Source: Bordetella flabilis (GTDB lineage: Bacteria > Pseudomonadota > Gammaproteobacteria > Burkholderiales > Burkholderiaceae_B). Taken from it: a stretch of DNA of 64,000 nucleotides. The stretch spans positions 5,771,728-5,835,727 of the forward strand of contig NZ_CP016172.1 in NCBI RefSeq assembly GCF_001676725.1. Reading direction: 5' to 3'. How positions within the stretch are numbered: the first letter of the stretch is position 1; every line of letters starts with the position of its first letter. The notes beneath the pieces are model-generated. The model was not told the DNA's origin. It did not search any database and was given only the letters and a program-made list of their open reading frames with translations. Positions 47,852 through 56,135 of the stretch are shown here, in pieces. The translations under genes were made by a program, and so were the position numbers.

Positions 47852-48924
47852 GCACGGACGCCACCCCCATCCTGTCGCTGCGCGGCGCGGAAATGCGCTT
47901 CGAGCAGCCGGTCGACCTGGCCGGCCGCATCGCCAACCTGTTCGGCGCGGGTCTGCGCAGGACGGTGGTTCATGCCGTGGCCGGCGTGGACCTGGACGTG
48001 CTGCCGGGCGAGGTCATCGGCGTGGTCGGCGAGTCGGGTTGCGGCAAGTCCACGCTGGGCCGGATGATCAGCGGCATACTGCCGCCGACCGCGGGAACGA
48101 TCGCCTACGACGGCAAGCCGGTCGCCGGCATGGACGAGCGGCAGCGGCGTGCCTATGAACTGGGCGTGCAGATGATTTTCCAGGACCCCTACGCATCCCT
48201 GAACCCGCGCATGCGCGTCGAAGAGATCATCGGCGAGGCGCCCATGGTGCACGGCCTGGTGAGCCGCCGGGACCGGCGCGCGTATGTCGCGGAGCTGATG
48301 CGCCAGGTGGGTCTGGAGGCCGCCTATGCGCAGCGCTACCCGCACCAGTTTTCCGGCGGGCAGCGCCAGCGCATCGGGATCGCGCGCGCATTGGCGCTCA
48401 AGCCCCGGGTCATCGTGTGCGACGAAGCCGTGGCGGCGTTGGATGTTTCGATCCAGGCCCAGGTGCTGAACCTGTTCGCGCAGTTGCGCCGCGAGCTGGA
48501 CCTGACCTATCTGTTCATCAGCCACAACCTGGGCGTGGTGAGCCATATCTCCGACCGCGTGGCCATCATGTACCTGGGCCGTATCGTGGAGCTGGCCACG
48601 ACGGACCAGGTCTTCAAGGGCGCGAATCATCCGTACACCCAGGCGCTGCTCAAGGAGCTGCCGACGCTGAACCCGCAGCGCCGCAGCTTCCAGCCGATCA
48701 AGGGCGAACTGCCTTCGCCGCTGTCCCCGCCGCCGGGGTGCACCTTTCACCCGCGCTGCCCGCATGTCATGGAGCGCTGCCGCCAGGAGCGGCCGCTGCT
48801 GCGGGAGGTGGCGCCAGGCCAACTTAGCGCCTGCCATCTGAATGACCTTGCGGGCTCCGCCGTGGCGCGGCCTGTCGCCGTGTCGGTGCCCGTGTCCCAA
48901 CGTGCCGCCCCCCTGCCAGGCTGA
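47848..48924 (+). CDS. Peptide ABC transporter ATP-binding protein (DppF type)
   Basis: The 358-residue ATPase has Walker A GESGCGKS, signature [12 protein letters not shown] and a Walker B reading [12 protein letters not shown]. The proline of the usual DEP is alanine, a substitution also found in other Opp/Dpp ATPases. The C-terminal [14 protein letters not shown] motif is intact. It forms the heterodimer with the preceding ATPase. About 20 C-terminal residues (after [16 protein letters not shown]) are an extra tail. Confidence 0.95.
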   Translation: MSTDATPILSLRGAEMRFEQPVDLAGRIANLFGAGLRRTVVHAVAGVDLDVLPGEVIGVVGESGCGKSTLGRMISGILPPTAGTIAYDGKPVAGMDERQRRAYELGVQMIFQDPYASLNPRMRVEEIIGEAPMVHGLVSRRDRRAYVAELMRQVGLEAAYAQRYPHQFSGGQRQRIGIARALALKPRVIVCDEAVAALDVSIQAQVLNLFAQLRRELDLTYLFISHNLGVVSHISDRVAIMYLGRIVELATTDQVFKGANHPYTQALLKELPTLNPQRRSFQPIKGELPSPLSPPPGCTFHPRCPHVMERCRQERPLLREVAPGQLSACHLNDLAGSAVARPVAVSVPVSQRAAPLPG

Positions 48925-48930
48925 ACGACC

Positions 48931-49791
48931 ATGCGCACCGTCGATACTGCCTTTGCCCCGTACATCCGCGTCGAGCCGCGGGGCCGGCCGTTGCCGCTGG
49001 TCTGCGATTCCCCCCATAGCGGCGTGACGTATCCCGGGGATTTCGGCTACGCACTGGACCCGCGCGTGCTGCGCACCGGTGAAGACACACATGTCGACGA
49101 ATTGTGGCGCGCCGTTCCGGACGTGGGCGGGACGCTGATCCTGGCCCAATTCCCGCGCACCTACATCGATCCTAACCGGGAGCCGGACGATATCGATCCG
49201 GACGTGCTGGCCGGCGCGTGGCCCGGTGTGCTGAATCCCTCGGAGAAAAGCCGGCTCGGGCACGGACTGATCTGGACCAGGGCCGGCGGCCAACCCGTCT
49301 ATGACCGCAAGCTGCCGGTGGCCGAGGTCCAGCATCGCATCCAGGCGTATCATCAGCCTTACCACGCGGCGCTCAATCGTGACATCGAGGCGGCCTACCG
49401 CCAGTTCGGCGCCGTATGGCACCTGAACCTGCACTCCATGCCGAGCAATTCCTACGAGGTGATGCAGGTCGACAGCGAACGGCCGCTCGCCGATTTCGTG
49501 CTGGGCGACCGCGACGGCACCACGTGCGAGCCCGAGTTCATCGACGTGGTGGAACGTTCACTGCGCGCCAGTGGCTATACGGTGGCGCGCAACGATCCCT
49601 TCAAGGGCGTGGCGCTGATCGCGCGGCTGGGTAATCCGTCGCAGCGGCGCCATAGCCTGCAGATCGAGATCCACCGTGGCCGCTACATGGACGAGGCGAG
49701 CTTCGAGAAAAGCCCGGCCTTCCCGGCCATGCAGGCTGCACTGACCAAGGCGGCGCAGGACGTCGCGTTATACATTCAAAGGCAATTATGA
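48931..49791 (+). CDS. N-formylglutamate amidohydrolase family protein
   Basis: The 286-residue cytosolic metal-dependent hydrolase has the family pattern. CDSPHSGVTYPGDFG lies near residue 25, THVDELW holds metal ligands, FPRTYIDPNREPDDID follows, and the C-terminal SLQIEIHRGRYMDE carries the late ligand. HutG-type enzymes cleave N-formyl-L-glutamate, but relatives cleave other N-acyl amino acids. It lies six bases after the ABC transporter genes, not near hut genes, and overlaps the M20 gene by ATGA. I therefore infer that it acts on an imported acyl-amino acid. Confidence 0.9.
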   Translation: MRTVDTAFAPYIRVEPRGRPLPLVCDSPHSGVTYPGDFGYALDPRVLRTGEDTHVDELWRAVPDVGGTLILAQFPRTYIDPNREPDDIDPDVLAGAWPGVLNPSEKSRLGHGLIWTRAGGQPVYDRKLPVAEVQHRIQAYHQPYHAALNRDIEAAYRQFGAVWHLNLHSMPSNSYEVMQVDSERPLADFVLGDRDGTTCEPEFIDVVERSLRASGYTVARNDPFKGVALIARLGNPSQRRHSLQIEIHRGRYMDEASFEKSPAFPAMQAALTKAAQDVALYIQRQL

Positions 49792-50987
49792 AAACCCTGG
49801 AAGAAATCGAGCGCTCGCACGGCGAGCTCACGGCCATACGCCGGGATATCCATGCGCATCCCGAACTCGCCTTCGAGGAAACGCGTACTTCGTCGCTGGT
49901 CGCGGAGAAATTGCGCGGCTGGGGCATCGAAGTCCATACCGGCTTCGGCAAGACCGGCATCGTAGGGGTGCTGCGCGGCCGTGCAGGCGGCAAGACGATC
50001 GGCCTGCGTGCCGACATGGATGCCCTGCCCATGCCGGAACATAATCGATTCGCCCACAAGTCGACCGTTCAGGGCCGCATGCACGGCTGTGGGCACGACG
50101 GACATACGACGATGCTGCTGGGCGCCGCGCAATACCTGGCGGCGCATCGCGACTTCGACGGGACCGTGGTGTTCATCTTCCAGCCCGCGGAGGAAAACGG
50201 CAACGCCGGCGCGCGGGCCATGATGCAGGACGGGCTGTTCGACAAGTTTCCGTGCGACGCGGTGTTCGGCATACACAATATGCCCGGCATGCCCGCCAAT
50301 CAGTTCGGCATCCGCCCCGGCCCCACCATGGCCTCCAGCAACCGCTTCACCATCACGATCAAGGGCGTGGGCGGCCACGCCGCCCAGCCCCACAAGACGG
50401 TGGATACCATCGTCATTGCGTCGGAAATGGTTGGCGTCCTGCAAACGGTGGTATCGCGCACCAAGAATCCGCTCGATACGGCCGTGCTGTCCGTCACGCA
50501 GATCCATGCCGGCGATGCGTTCAACGTGATCCCCAGCGAAGCCGTCCTGCGCGGCACGGTGCGGACGTATACCACCGCCGCCCTGGATACCATCGAGGAC
50601 GCGATACGCCGTGTGGCCACGACGCTGCCGCAAGTCTACGGCGGCTCGGGCGAGCTCGACTTCGTCCGTGCCTACCCGCCGCTGGTGAACTGGGAAAAGG
50701 AAAGCGAGTTCGCGGCCCAGGTCGCCGAAGCGGCCTTCGGAAAGGAAAACGTCGATCGCGCCATTCCCCCTTTCATGGGCGCGGAGGACTTTTCATTCTT
50801 CCTGGAAAAGGTGCCGGGCTGCTATATCTTCCTGGGCAATGGCGAAGGCGACCACCGGCTCGACACCTACCATGGCATGGGGCCGTGCACGCTGCACAAC
50901 CCCAATTACGACTTCAACGATGCGCTGCTGCCCGTGGGCGCGACGTATTGGGTAAAGCTGGCGCAATCCTTCCTGGCGGCGGCGTGA
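49788..50987 (+). CDS. M20 family amidohydrolase (hippurate hydrolase / N-acyl amino acid deacylase type)
   Basis: The 399-residue di-metal hydrolase has the M20D layout: RRDIHAHPELAFEE, LRADMDALPM, MHGCGHDGHTTMLLGAAQYL (metal ligands), FQPAEEN, a lid domain with KGVGGHAAQPHKTVD, and C-terminal PFMGAEDFSFFL. Such cytosolic enzymes deacylate hippurate, N-acetyl amino acids or similar amides. Its start codon overlaps the previous stop, so the two hydrolases are made together. It is the last gene of the peptide-transporter operon. Confidence 0.92.
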   Translation: MKTLEEIERSHGELTAIRRDIHAHPELAFEETRTSSLVAEKLRGWGIEVHTGFGKTGIVGVLRGRAGGKTIGLRADMDALPMPEHNRFAHKSTVQGRMHGCGHDGHTTMLLGAAQYLAAHRDFDGTVVFIFQPAEENGNAGARAMMQDGLFDKFPCDAVFGIHNMPGMPANQFGIRPGPTMASSNRFTITIKGVGGHAAQPHKTVDTIVIASEMVGVLQTVVSRTKNPLDTAVLSVTQIHAGDAFNVIPSEAVLRGTVRTYTTAALDTIEDAIRRVATTLPQVYGGSGELDFVRAYPPLVNWEKESEFAAQVAEAAFGKENVDRAIPPFMGAEDFSFFLEKVPGCYIFLGNGEGDHRLDTYHGMGPCTLHNPNYDFNDALLPVGATYWVKLAQSFLAAA

Positions 50988-50992
50988 TCCAG

Positions 50993-51019
50993 GATGCAGG
51001 CCCTGCCCGGGCCTGCATC
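50993..51019 (+). terminator. Stem-loop after the transporter/hydrolase operon
   Basis: GATGCAGGCCC-TGCCC-GGGCCTGCATC is a perfect 11-bp stem six bases after the M20 stop codon. No T-tract follows, so it may protect the message or act with Rho rather than being a full intrinsic terminator. Confidence 0.55.
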
Positions 51020-51178
51020 GCTATATGAGTATCGGGTCTGTTCAAACGCCCAATACTTCGTTTGCCCGGCAATAGACGCCGCCCATAATCGCTACTCCAA
51101 GGTGCGGGCCCGCCGGATTTCCGATCCGACTGGCCTGCACAGCGCCGATGACGGCGCATGACCAGGAGTGGCATCAAT

Positions 51179-52072
51179 ATGTCTACAGCGACCGCGCTGC
51201 GCGGGGATGTGCTCGCCAGCCAGGACTTCGTCATTCGTAAGCTGGACGGTGCTTTCGGTGCCGAAATCCTCGGCCTCGACCTCGGCGCGACCCTCGACGA
51301 TGAAGACTTCGCGCGCGTGCACGCGGCGCATCTCGAACATCATCTGGTGGTTTTTCGCGACCAGCGCATCACGCCCCGGCAGCACATCGACTTCAGTCGC
51401 CGCTTCGGCAAGCTGATGATCCATGTGTTGCACCAGTACCATCTGCCCGGCCATCCCGAAATCCTGACGGTGTCCAATATCATCGAGGACGGCAAACCCG
51501 TGGGCCTCGGCGACGCCGGCAAGTACTGGCATTCGGACATCTCGTACAAGGCGCTGCCCAGCCTGGGTTCGCTGCTGCATGCGCAGGAGCTTCCCGCCGA
51601 GGGCGGCGATACCCTGTTCGCCGATATGCACCTGGCGTATGACACCTTGCCGGCGCACCTGCGCAAGGCCGTGGACGGCAAACGCGCCGTGCATTCCTAT
51701 CTGGCCAAGTACGGCCAGATGCAGAAGGACGGCAACTGGCGGCCTCAACTGAGCGAGCAGCAGCTGGCCCAGGTGCAGGAAGTGGTTCACCCCGTGGTGC
51801 GCACCCATCCCGAGTCGGGCCGCAAGGCCTTGTTCGTCAGCGAAGGCTTCACCACCCGTATCGAAGGCCTGCCCGAAGACGAAAGCGCGGCCTTGCTGGA
51901 GGCACTCTTCGCGCACAGCATCAAGCCGGAACATGTCTATCGGCATCGCTGGCAGCCGCATGACCTCGTGTTCTGGGACAACCGCTCGTTGATTCACCTG
52001 GCAGCGGGGTGTCCGCCCCACCTGCGTCGCAAGCTCTATCGCACGACGATCGAAGGCGACGCGCCGTATTGA
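51179..52072 (+). CDS. TauD/TfdA family Fe(II)/2-oxoglutarate-dependent dioxygenase
   Basis: The 297-residue enzyme shows the fold's Fe-binding HxD in GKYWHSDISYKALPS (near residue 120). The distal histidine region is DLVFWDNRSLIHLA, and the 2-oxoglutarate Arg is in RRKLYRTTIEGD. These enzymes hydroxylate taurine, alkyl sulfonates, herbicides or other small acids. AGGAG ten bases before ATG 51179 favours this start over an ATG at 51158. It is followed by an aliphatic-sulfonate-type ABC importer, so it probably oxidises the imported substrate. Confidence 0.92.
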   Translation: MSTATALRGDVLASQDFVIRKLDGAFGAEILGLDLGATLDDEDFARVHAAHLEHHLVVFRDQRITPRQHIDFSRRFGKLMIHVLHQYHLPGHPEILTVSNIIEDGKPVGLGDAGKYWHSDISYKALPSLGSLLHAQELPAEGGDTLFADMHLAYDTLPAHLRKAVDGKRAVHSYLAKYGQMQKDGNWRPQLSEQQLAQVQEVVHPVVRTHPESGRKALFVSEGFTTRIEGLPEDESAALLEALFAHSIKPEHVYRHRWQPHDLVFWDNRSLIHLAAGCPPHLRRKLYRTTIEGDAPY

Positions 52073-52167
52073 CCGGCGTCATCGCCGGGCGGCGGTCCGT
52101 GTGGCGCTCGCATTGCGACACGGCGCCATGGCTCAAGCCTTTCCTAAGCAAGCTGCACAGGATCACC

Positions 52168-53211
52168 ATGTCACTGTCCATTTCGTCACGCGAACGCGTG
52201 GCACGCATCGTTTCGGCCACGCTGCTCGCGCTCGTACTGGCCGTGCTGGCGCTGATCTCTCCCACGCCGGCGTTGGCGGAAGGCCGCCTGCGCATCGCCG
52301 AGCAATACGGCATCGTCTATCTGCTGCTGAATGTCGCGCGAGACCGGCAATTGATCGAAAAGCACGGACGGGAGGCCGGTGTCGATATCAAGGTCGAATG
52401 GCTCAAGCTATCCGGCGGGGCGGCGGTCAACGACGCATTGTTGTCGGGCTCCATCGATATCGCCAGCGCAGGGGTCGGGCCTTTGTTGACGCTCTGGGAC
52501 CGTACGCGCGGCAGGCAGAACGTCAAGGGTGTCGCGTCGTTGGGCAACTTTCCTTACTACCTGGTGAGCAATCGCCCGGAGGTCAAGACGATCGCGGACT
52601 TCACGGACAAGGATCGCATCGCCGTCCCGGCGGTGGGCGTGTCGGTGCAGTCGCGCATCCTGCAGATGGCCTCGGCGAAACAATGGGGTGCGTCGGAGTA
52701 CGCGCGCCTGGACAAGCTTTCGGTGGCCTTGCCCCATCCCGACGCCACGGCTGCGATCATCGCGGGGGGTACGGAGATCTCCGCACATTTCGGCAATCCT
52801 CCATTCCAGGAGCAAGAGCTCGCGGGCAATCCCAAGGCGCATATCGTTCTGAACTCCTATGACGTGCTGGGCGGACCGGCATCGGCCACGGTGCTGTTCG
52901 CCACGGAGCGGTTTCGCACGGACAACCCGAAGACCTACAAGGCCTTCCAGCAGGCGTTGGCGGAAGCTGCGGCCTTCATCACGGCGCATCCGGACCAGGC
53001 CGCGGACATCTACACGCGGGTGGCGGGCGGAAAGCAGGATCGCGCGCTGCTGCTAGGCGTCATCAAGGATCCCCGCGTGCAATTCAAGGTCGTGCCGCAG
53101 AACACCTACCAGCTGGCTCGCTTCATGCACGAAGTCGGTGCGATCAAGAACAAGCCCGACAGTTGGCGCGATTACTTCTTCGACGATGCGCTGACGGCGC
53201 AGGGCAGCTGA
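52168..53211 (+). CDS. ABC transporter substrate-binding protein (SsuA/TauA/NMT1 type)
   Basis: The 347-residue periplasmic protein has an N-terminal signal peptide (hydrophobic SATLLALVLAVLALISP, cleavage near ALA-EG). A NMT1/SsuA fold follows, with EQYGIVYLLLNVARDRQLIEKHG, GSIDIASAGVGPLL and SNRPEVKTIADF. Ligands in this family include sulfonates, taurine, nitrate and thiamine precursors. It starts 95 bp after the dioxygenase stop and is one base from the ATPase start. Confidence 0.9.
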   Translation: MSLSISSRERVARIVSATLLALVLAVLALISPTPALAEGRLRIAEQYGIVYLLLNVARDRQLIEKHGREAGVDIKVEWLKLSGGAAVNDALLSGSIDIASAGVGPLLTLWDRTRGRQNVKGVASLGNFPYYLVSNRPEVKTIADFTDKDRIAVPAVGVSVQSRILQMASAKQWGASEYARLDKLSVALPHPDATAAIIAGGTEISAHFGNPPFQEQELAGNPKAHIVLNSYDVLGGPASATVLFATERFRTDNPKTYKAFQQALAEAAAFITAHPDQAADIYTRVAGGKQDRALLLGVIKDPRVQFKVVPQNTYQLARFMHEVGAIKNKPDSWRDYFFDDALTAQGS

Positions 53212-53212
53212 C

Positions 53213-54037
53213 GTGGCGTTTCCCACACCCACGATCGCGCTGCCCGACGCGCCGGCACAGCCGCTGCTCACCGTGGATGGCGTCTCGCTGGAATACCGGT
53301 CCGACGGAGGCCGCGTACGCGCCACGCATGACGTCGGCTTCGAGGTCTATCCGGCGGATCGCTTCATCCTGCTGGGTCCTTCGGGCTGCGGCAAGTCGAC
53401 TCTGCTCAAGGCGGTGGCGGGCTTCCTGGAACCGGCGCAAGGCAGCATACGGCTGGACGGACGTGTCATTACGGGTCCGGGACCGGACCGCATCGTGGTG
53501 TTCCAGGAGTTCGACCAGTTGCCGCCCTGGAAGACCGTGCTGCAGAACGTCATGTTCCCCCTGCTCGCTTCACGCACGCTCAAGCGCGGCGAAGCGGCCG
53601 ATCGGGCGCACCATTACCTGGACAAGGTCGGGTTGGCGCCCTTCGCGCATGCTTATCCGCACACCTTGTCCGGCGGCATGAAACAGCGCGTCGCCATCGC
53701 ACGCGCACTGGCCATGCAGCCGCGTATCCTGCTGATGGACGAGCCCTTTGCCGCCCTGGACGCCCTGACGCGCCGCAAGATGCAGGAGGAATTGCTGACG
53801 CTATGGGAAGACGTGCGCTTCACGCTGTTGTTCGTCACGCATTCCATCGAGGAGGCGCTGCTGGTGGGCAGCCGGGTGTTGCTGCTGTCGCCGCATCCGG
53901 GCCGCGTGAGGGCAGAACTGAACGCCCATCAGTACGGCATGCACAGCGCGGGCTCGGCCGCTTTCCAGGCCAGCACGCGGCGCATCCATGAATTGCTGTT
54001 CGACCACGTGCCCGACGATCGGCGCGCCGCGGCGTAA
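53213..54037 (+). CDS. ABC transporter ATP-binding protein (SsuB/TauB type)
   Basis: The 274-residue ATPase has Walker A LLGPSGCGKST (about residues 57-67), Q-loop FQEFDQLPPW, signature LSGGMKQRVAIA and Walker B ILLMDEPFAALD, as in nitrate/sulfonate/taurine importers. It starts with GTG one base after the previous stop, implying translational coupling. Confidence 0.93.
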   Translation: MAFPTPTIALPDAPAQPLLTVDGVSLEYRSDGGRVRATHDVGFEVYPADRFILLGPSGCGKSTLLKAVAGFLEPAQGSIRLDGRVITGPGPDRIVVFQEFDQLPPWKTVLQNVMFPLLASRTLKRGEAADRAHHYLDKVGLAPFAHAYPHTLSGGMKQRVAIARALAMQPRILLMDEPFAALDALTRRKMQEELLTLWEDVRFTLLFVTHSIEEALLVGSRVLLLSPHPGRVRAELNAHQYGMHSAGSAAFQASTRRIHELLFDHVPDDRRAAA

Positions 54038-54052
54038 GCGCACGCGCGAGGA

Positions 54053-54949
54053 ATGCCATCCATGTCCCAGCTCCACACCCCCGATGCCGGATTGCCGCCG
54101 GTGCGCCCCGAGTTCGAACGTGTCCTGCCCGCGCTGGGAGACGCGCCGGCACAGATTGCGCTGCCCTTGCATCAACGCATCTGGCGGCATGCGGCCCTGC
54201 GCAAGGCTGTCATCCTTGCTGTGTTGGCCGCGCTTTGGGAACTGGCCGCGGGGGTCACCGACAACCCGCTGTTGCTGCCCGGCTGCATCGAAACGGCGCA
54301 CGCCTTCGCCCAGGGCTTGCTGGACGGCGAACTGGCCTCGCACGCGGCGCGTTCGCTGGCGGTGCTCCTCAAGGGTTACCTCGCCGGCGTTGCGCTGGCT
54401 TTTGCGCTGACCGCCCTGGCCGTGTCCACGCGGCTGGGACGCGATACCTTGTCCACCCTGACGTCCATGTTCAATCCCCTGCCGGCGATCGCGCTGTTGC
54501 CGCTGGCGCTGCTGTGGTTCGGCCTGGGGGAGGGCAGCCTGGTTTTCGTCCTGATCCATTCCGTGCTGTGGGCCCTGGCCGTGAATGCCTACGCGGGTTT
54601 CCTTGCGGTGTCCGACACCCTGCGCATGGCGGGCCGCAACTACGGTTTGCGCGGTCCGCGCTACATGGTCCATATCCTCGTGCCGGCGGCCCTGCCCGCG
54701 ATACTGGCGGGCCTGCGCATCGGCTGGGCCTTCGCATGGCGTACCCTGATCGCGGCCGAGCTTGTATTCGGCGCCTCCAGCGGCAAGGGCGGCCTGGGCT
54801 GGTACATCTACCAGAACCGCAACGAGCTTTACACCGACCGCGTCTTCGCCGGCCTGGCGGCCGTGGTAATCATCGGCCTGCTCGTGGAGGCACTGGGCTT
54901 CGATACCATCGAACGGGTGACGGTGCGTCGCTGGGGAATGCAGCGCTAA
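54053..54949 (+). CDS. ABC transporter permease (SsuC/TauC type)
   Basis: The 298-residue inner-membrane protein has an extended hydrophilic N-terminus (about 45 residues) and then about six membrane helices. The coupling loop reads SDTLRMAGRNYGLRGPRYMVHILVPAALP. An alternative ATG at 54062 would shorten it by three residues. It completes the three-gene importer downstream of the TauD-like dioxygenase and ends seven bases from the convergent acyl-CoA dehydrogenase. Confidence 0.92.
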   Translation: MPSMSQLHTPDAGLPPVRPEFERVLPALGDAPAQIALPLHQRIWRHAALRKAVILAVLAALWELAAGVTDNPLLLPGCIETAHAFAQGLLDGELASHAARSLAVLLKGYLAGVALAFALTALAVSTRLGRDTLSTLTSMFNPLPAIALLPLALLWFGLGEGSLVFVLIHSVLWALAVNAYAGFLAVSDTLRMAGRNYGLRGPRYMVHILVPAALPAILAGLRIGWAFAWRTLIAAELVFGASSGKGGLGWYIYQNRNELYTDRVFAGLAAVVIIGLLVEALGFDTIERVTVRRWGMQR

Positions 54950-54956
54950 GCCGCCG

Positions 54957-56105
54957 TCACCCCGGCCGCTGCGAAAAAGTCCGTTCGAACACGCCTTCGG
55001 CGATGCGGTTCTTCAGGATTTCGATGGACCCGCCCGCGATCATCCAGCCACGGCAGCGGCGCACGCAGTATTCCACCAACGATTCACGGCTGTAGCCCAT
55101 GCCGCCCAGTACCTGCAGGGCTTCGTTGGCCACGTCGAAGCCCGTCTGGTTGCAATACGCCTTCGCGATGGCCGTCTCGGTGGCCGACGGAAAGCCGGTG
55201 TCGGCATTGCAGGCCGCGCGGTACAGCAGCAACTGTCCCGCATCCAGCTTGATGCGCATGTCGGCGAATTTCCATTGCAGGCCCTGGAATTCGCACAGCA
55301 GGCGGCCGAACTGCTTGCGCTGCTGCGCCCAGCTGCGGGCCTCCTCGTAGGCATAGCGGCCCAGCGCCAGGGAGCGCGCCGTGTTGCCGATGCGCTCGAC
55401 GTTGAACCCGGCGATCTGCTTCTTGAAACCACCCTCGCCCAAGACCACCATGTCGTCCGGCACGTGCACATTGTCGAAGAAGATCTCGGCCCACTCCTCG
55501 CCCGACATGAAGGCGGACCGCTTGCCCAGCCGCACGCCCTCCGCGCGTGTGTCGATGAGGACCGAACCGATTCCCCGCGTGCCTGGCCCGAAGCGGACAT
55601 AGGCCAGGATTACGTCGGCGTGCGGGCCATGGGTAGTGAAGATCTTCGAGCCGTTGATGCGCCAACCGGCGCCATCGCGGGTCGCCGTGGTCTTCAGTTC
55701 GGTGACCGCCGACCCGGCGTCGGGCTCCGTCATGCCCACCGAGATCAAGGCCTCGCCGGCCAGCAGGGGGCGCAGGTATTTTTCCTTCTGCACCGCGTTG
55801 CCGTATTCGGCCAGCACGCGGATGGGGCCGAAGTTGCCCGCCTGCACCACGTCGGCGCTGCGCGGGCACACCGACGCGACCGTCTCGATCGCAATGACGG
55901 CGTCCATCAGCGAACCGCCAATGCCGCCGTTTTCCTCGGCGATGGTGATGCCCAGCAGGCCTTGCGCGGCCATGGAGCGGGCGACGTCCCAAGGGTATTC
56001 GTTGGCGTGCGCGCGCTCGCGGGCGCCGGCGCGCAGCTCGTTTTCGGCATAGCGGCGTACGGCGGCCTGGAAATCGCGTTGCTCGGGGGTAAGGTTGAAG
56101 TCCAT
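54957..56105 (-). CDS. Acyl-CoA dehydrogenase family protein
   Basis: The 382-residue flavoprotein has VGMTEPDAGS (FAD contact), INGSKIFTTHGPHADV and QVLGGMGYSRESLVEY. The usual catalytic Glu of the IYEGT segment is missing; the aligned stretch reads MIAGGSIEI. Instead Glu237 in FNVERIGN stands at the position used as base by isovaleryl-CoA dehydrogenase. An active enzyme of that type is therefore likely. It lies 30 bp downstream of an NDP-forming acyl-CoA synthetase, which should supply its CoA-ester substrate. Confidence 0.92.
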   Translation of the reverse strand: MDFNLTPEQRDFQAAVRRYAENELRAGARERAHANEYPWDVARSMAAQGLLGITIAEENGGIGGSLMDAVIAIETVASVCPRSADVVQAGNFGPIRVLAEYGNAVQKEKYLRPLLAGEALISVGMTEPDAGSAVTELKTTATRDGAGWRINGSKIFTTHGPHADVILAYVRFGPGTRGIGSVLIDTRAEGVRLGKRSAFMSGEEWAEIFFDNVHVPDDMVVLGEGGFKKQIAGFNVERIGNTARSLALGRYAYEEARSWAQQRKQFGRLLCEFQGLQWKFADMRIKLDAGQLLLYRAACNADTGFPSATETAIAKAYCNQTGFDVANEALQVLGGMGYSRESLVEYCVRRCRGWMIAGGSIEILKNRIAEGVFERTFSQRPG

Positions 56106-56135
56106 GCTGCGTTCCTTGGAGAAATGTTCCCGGGC

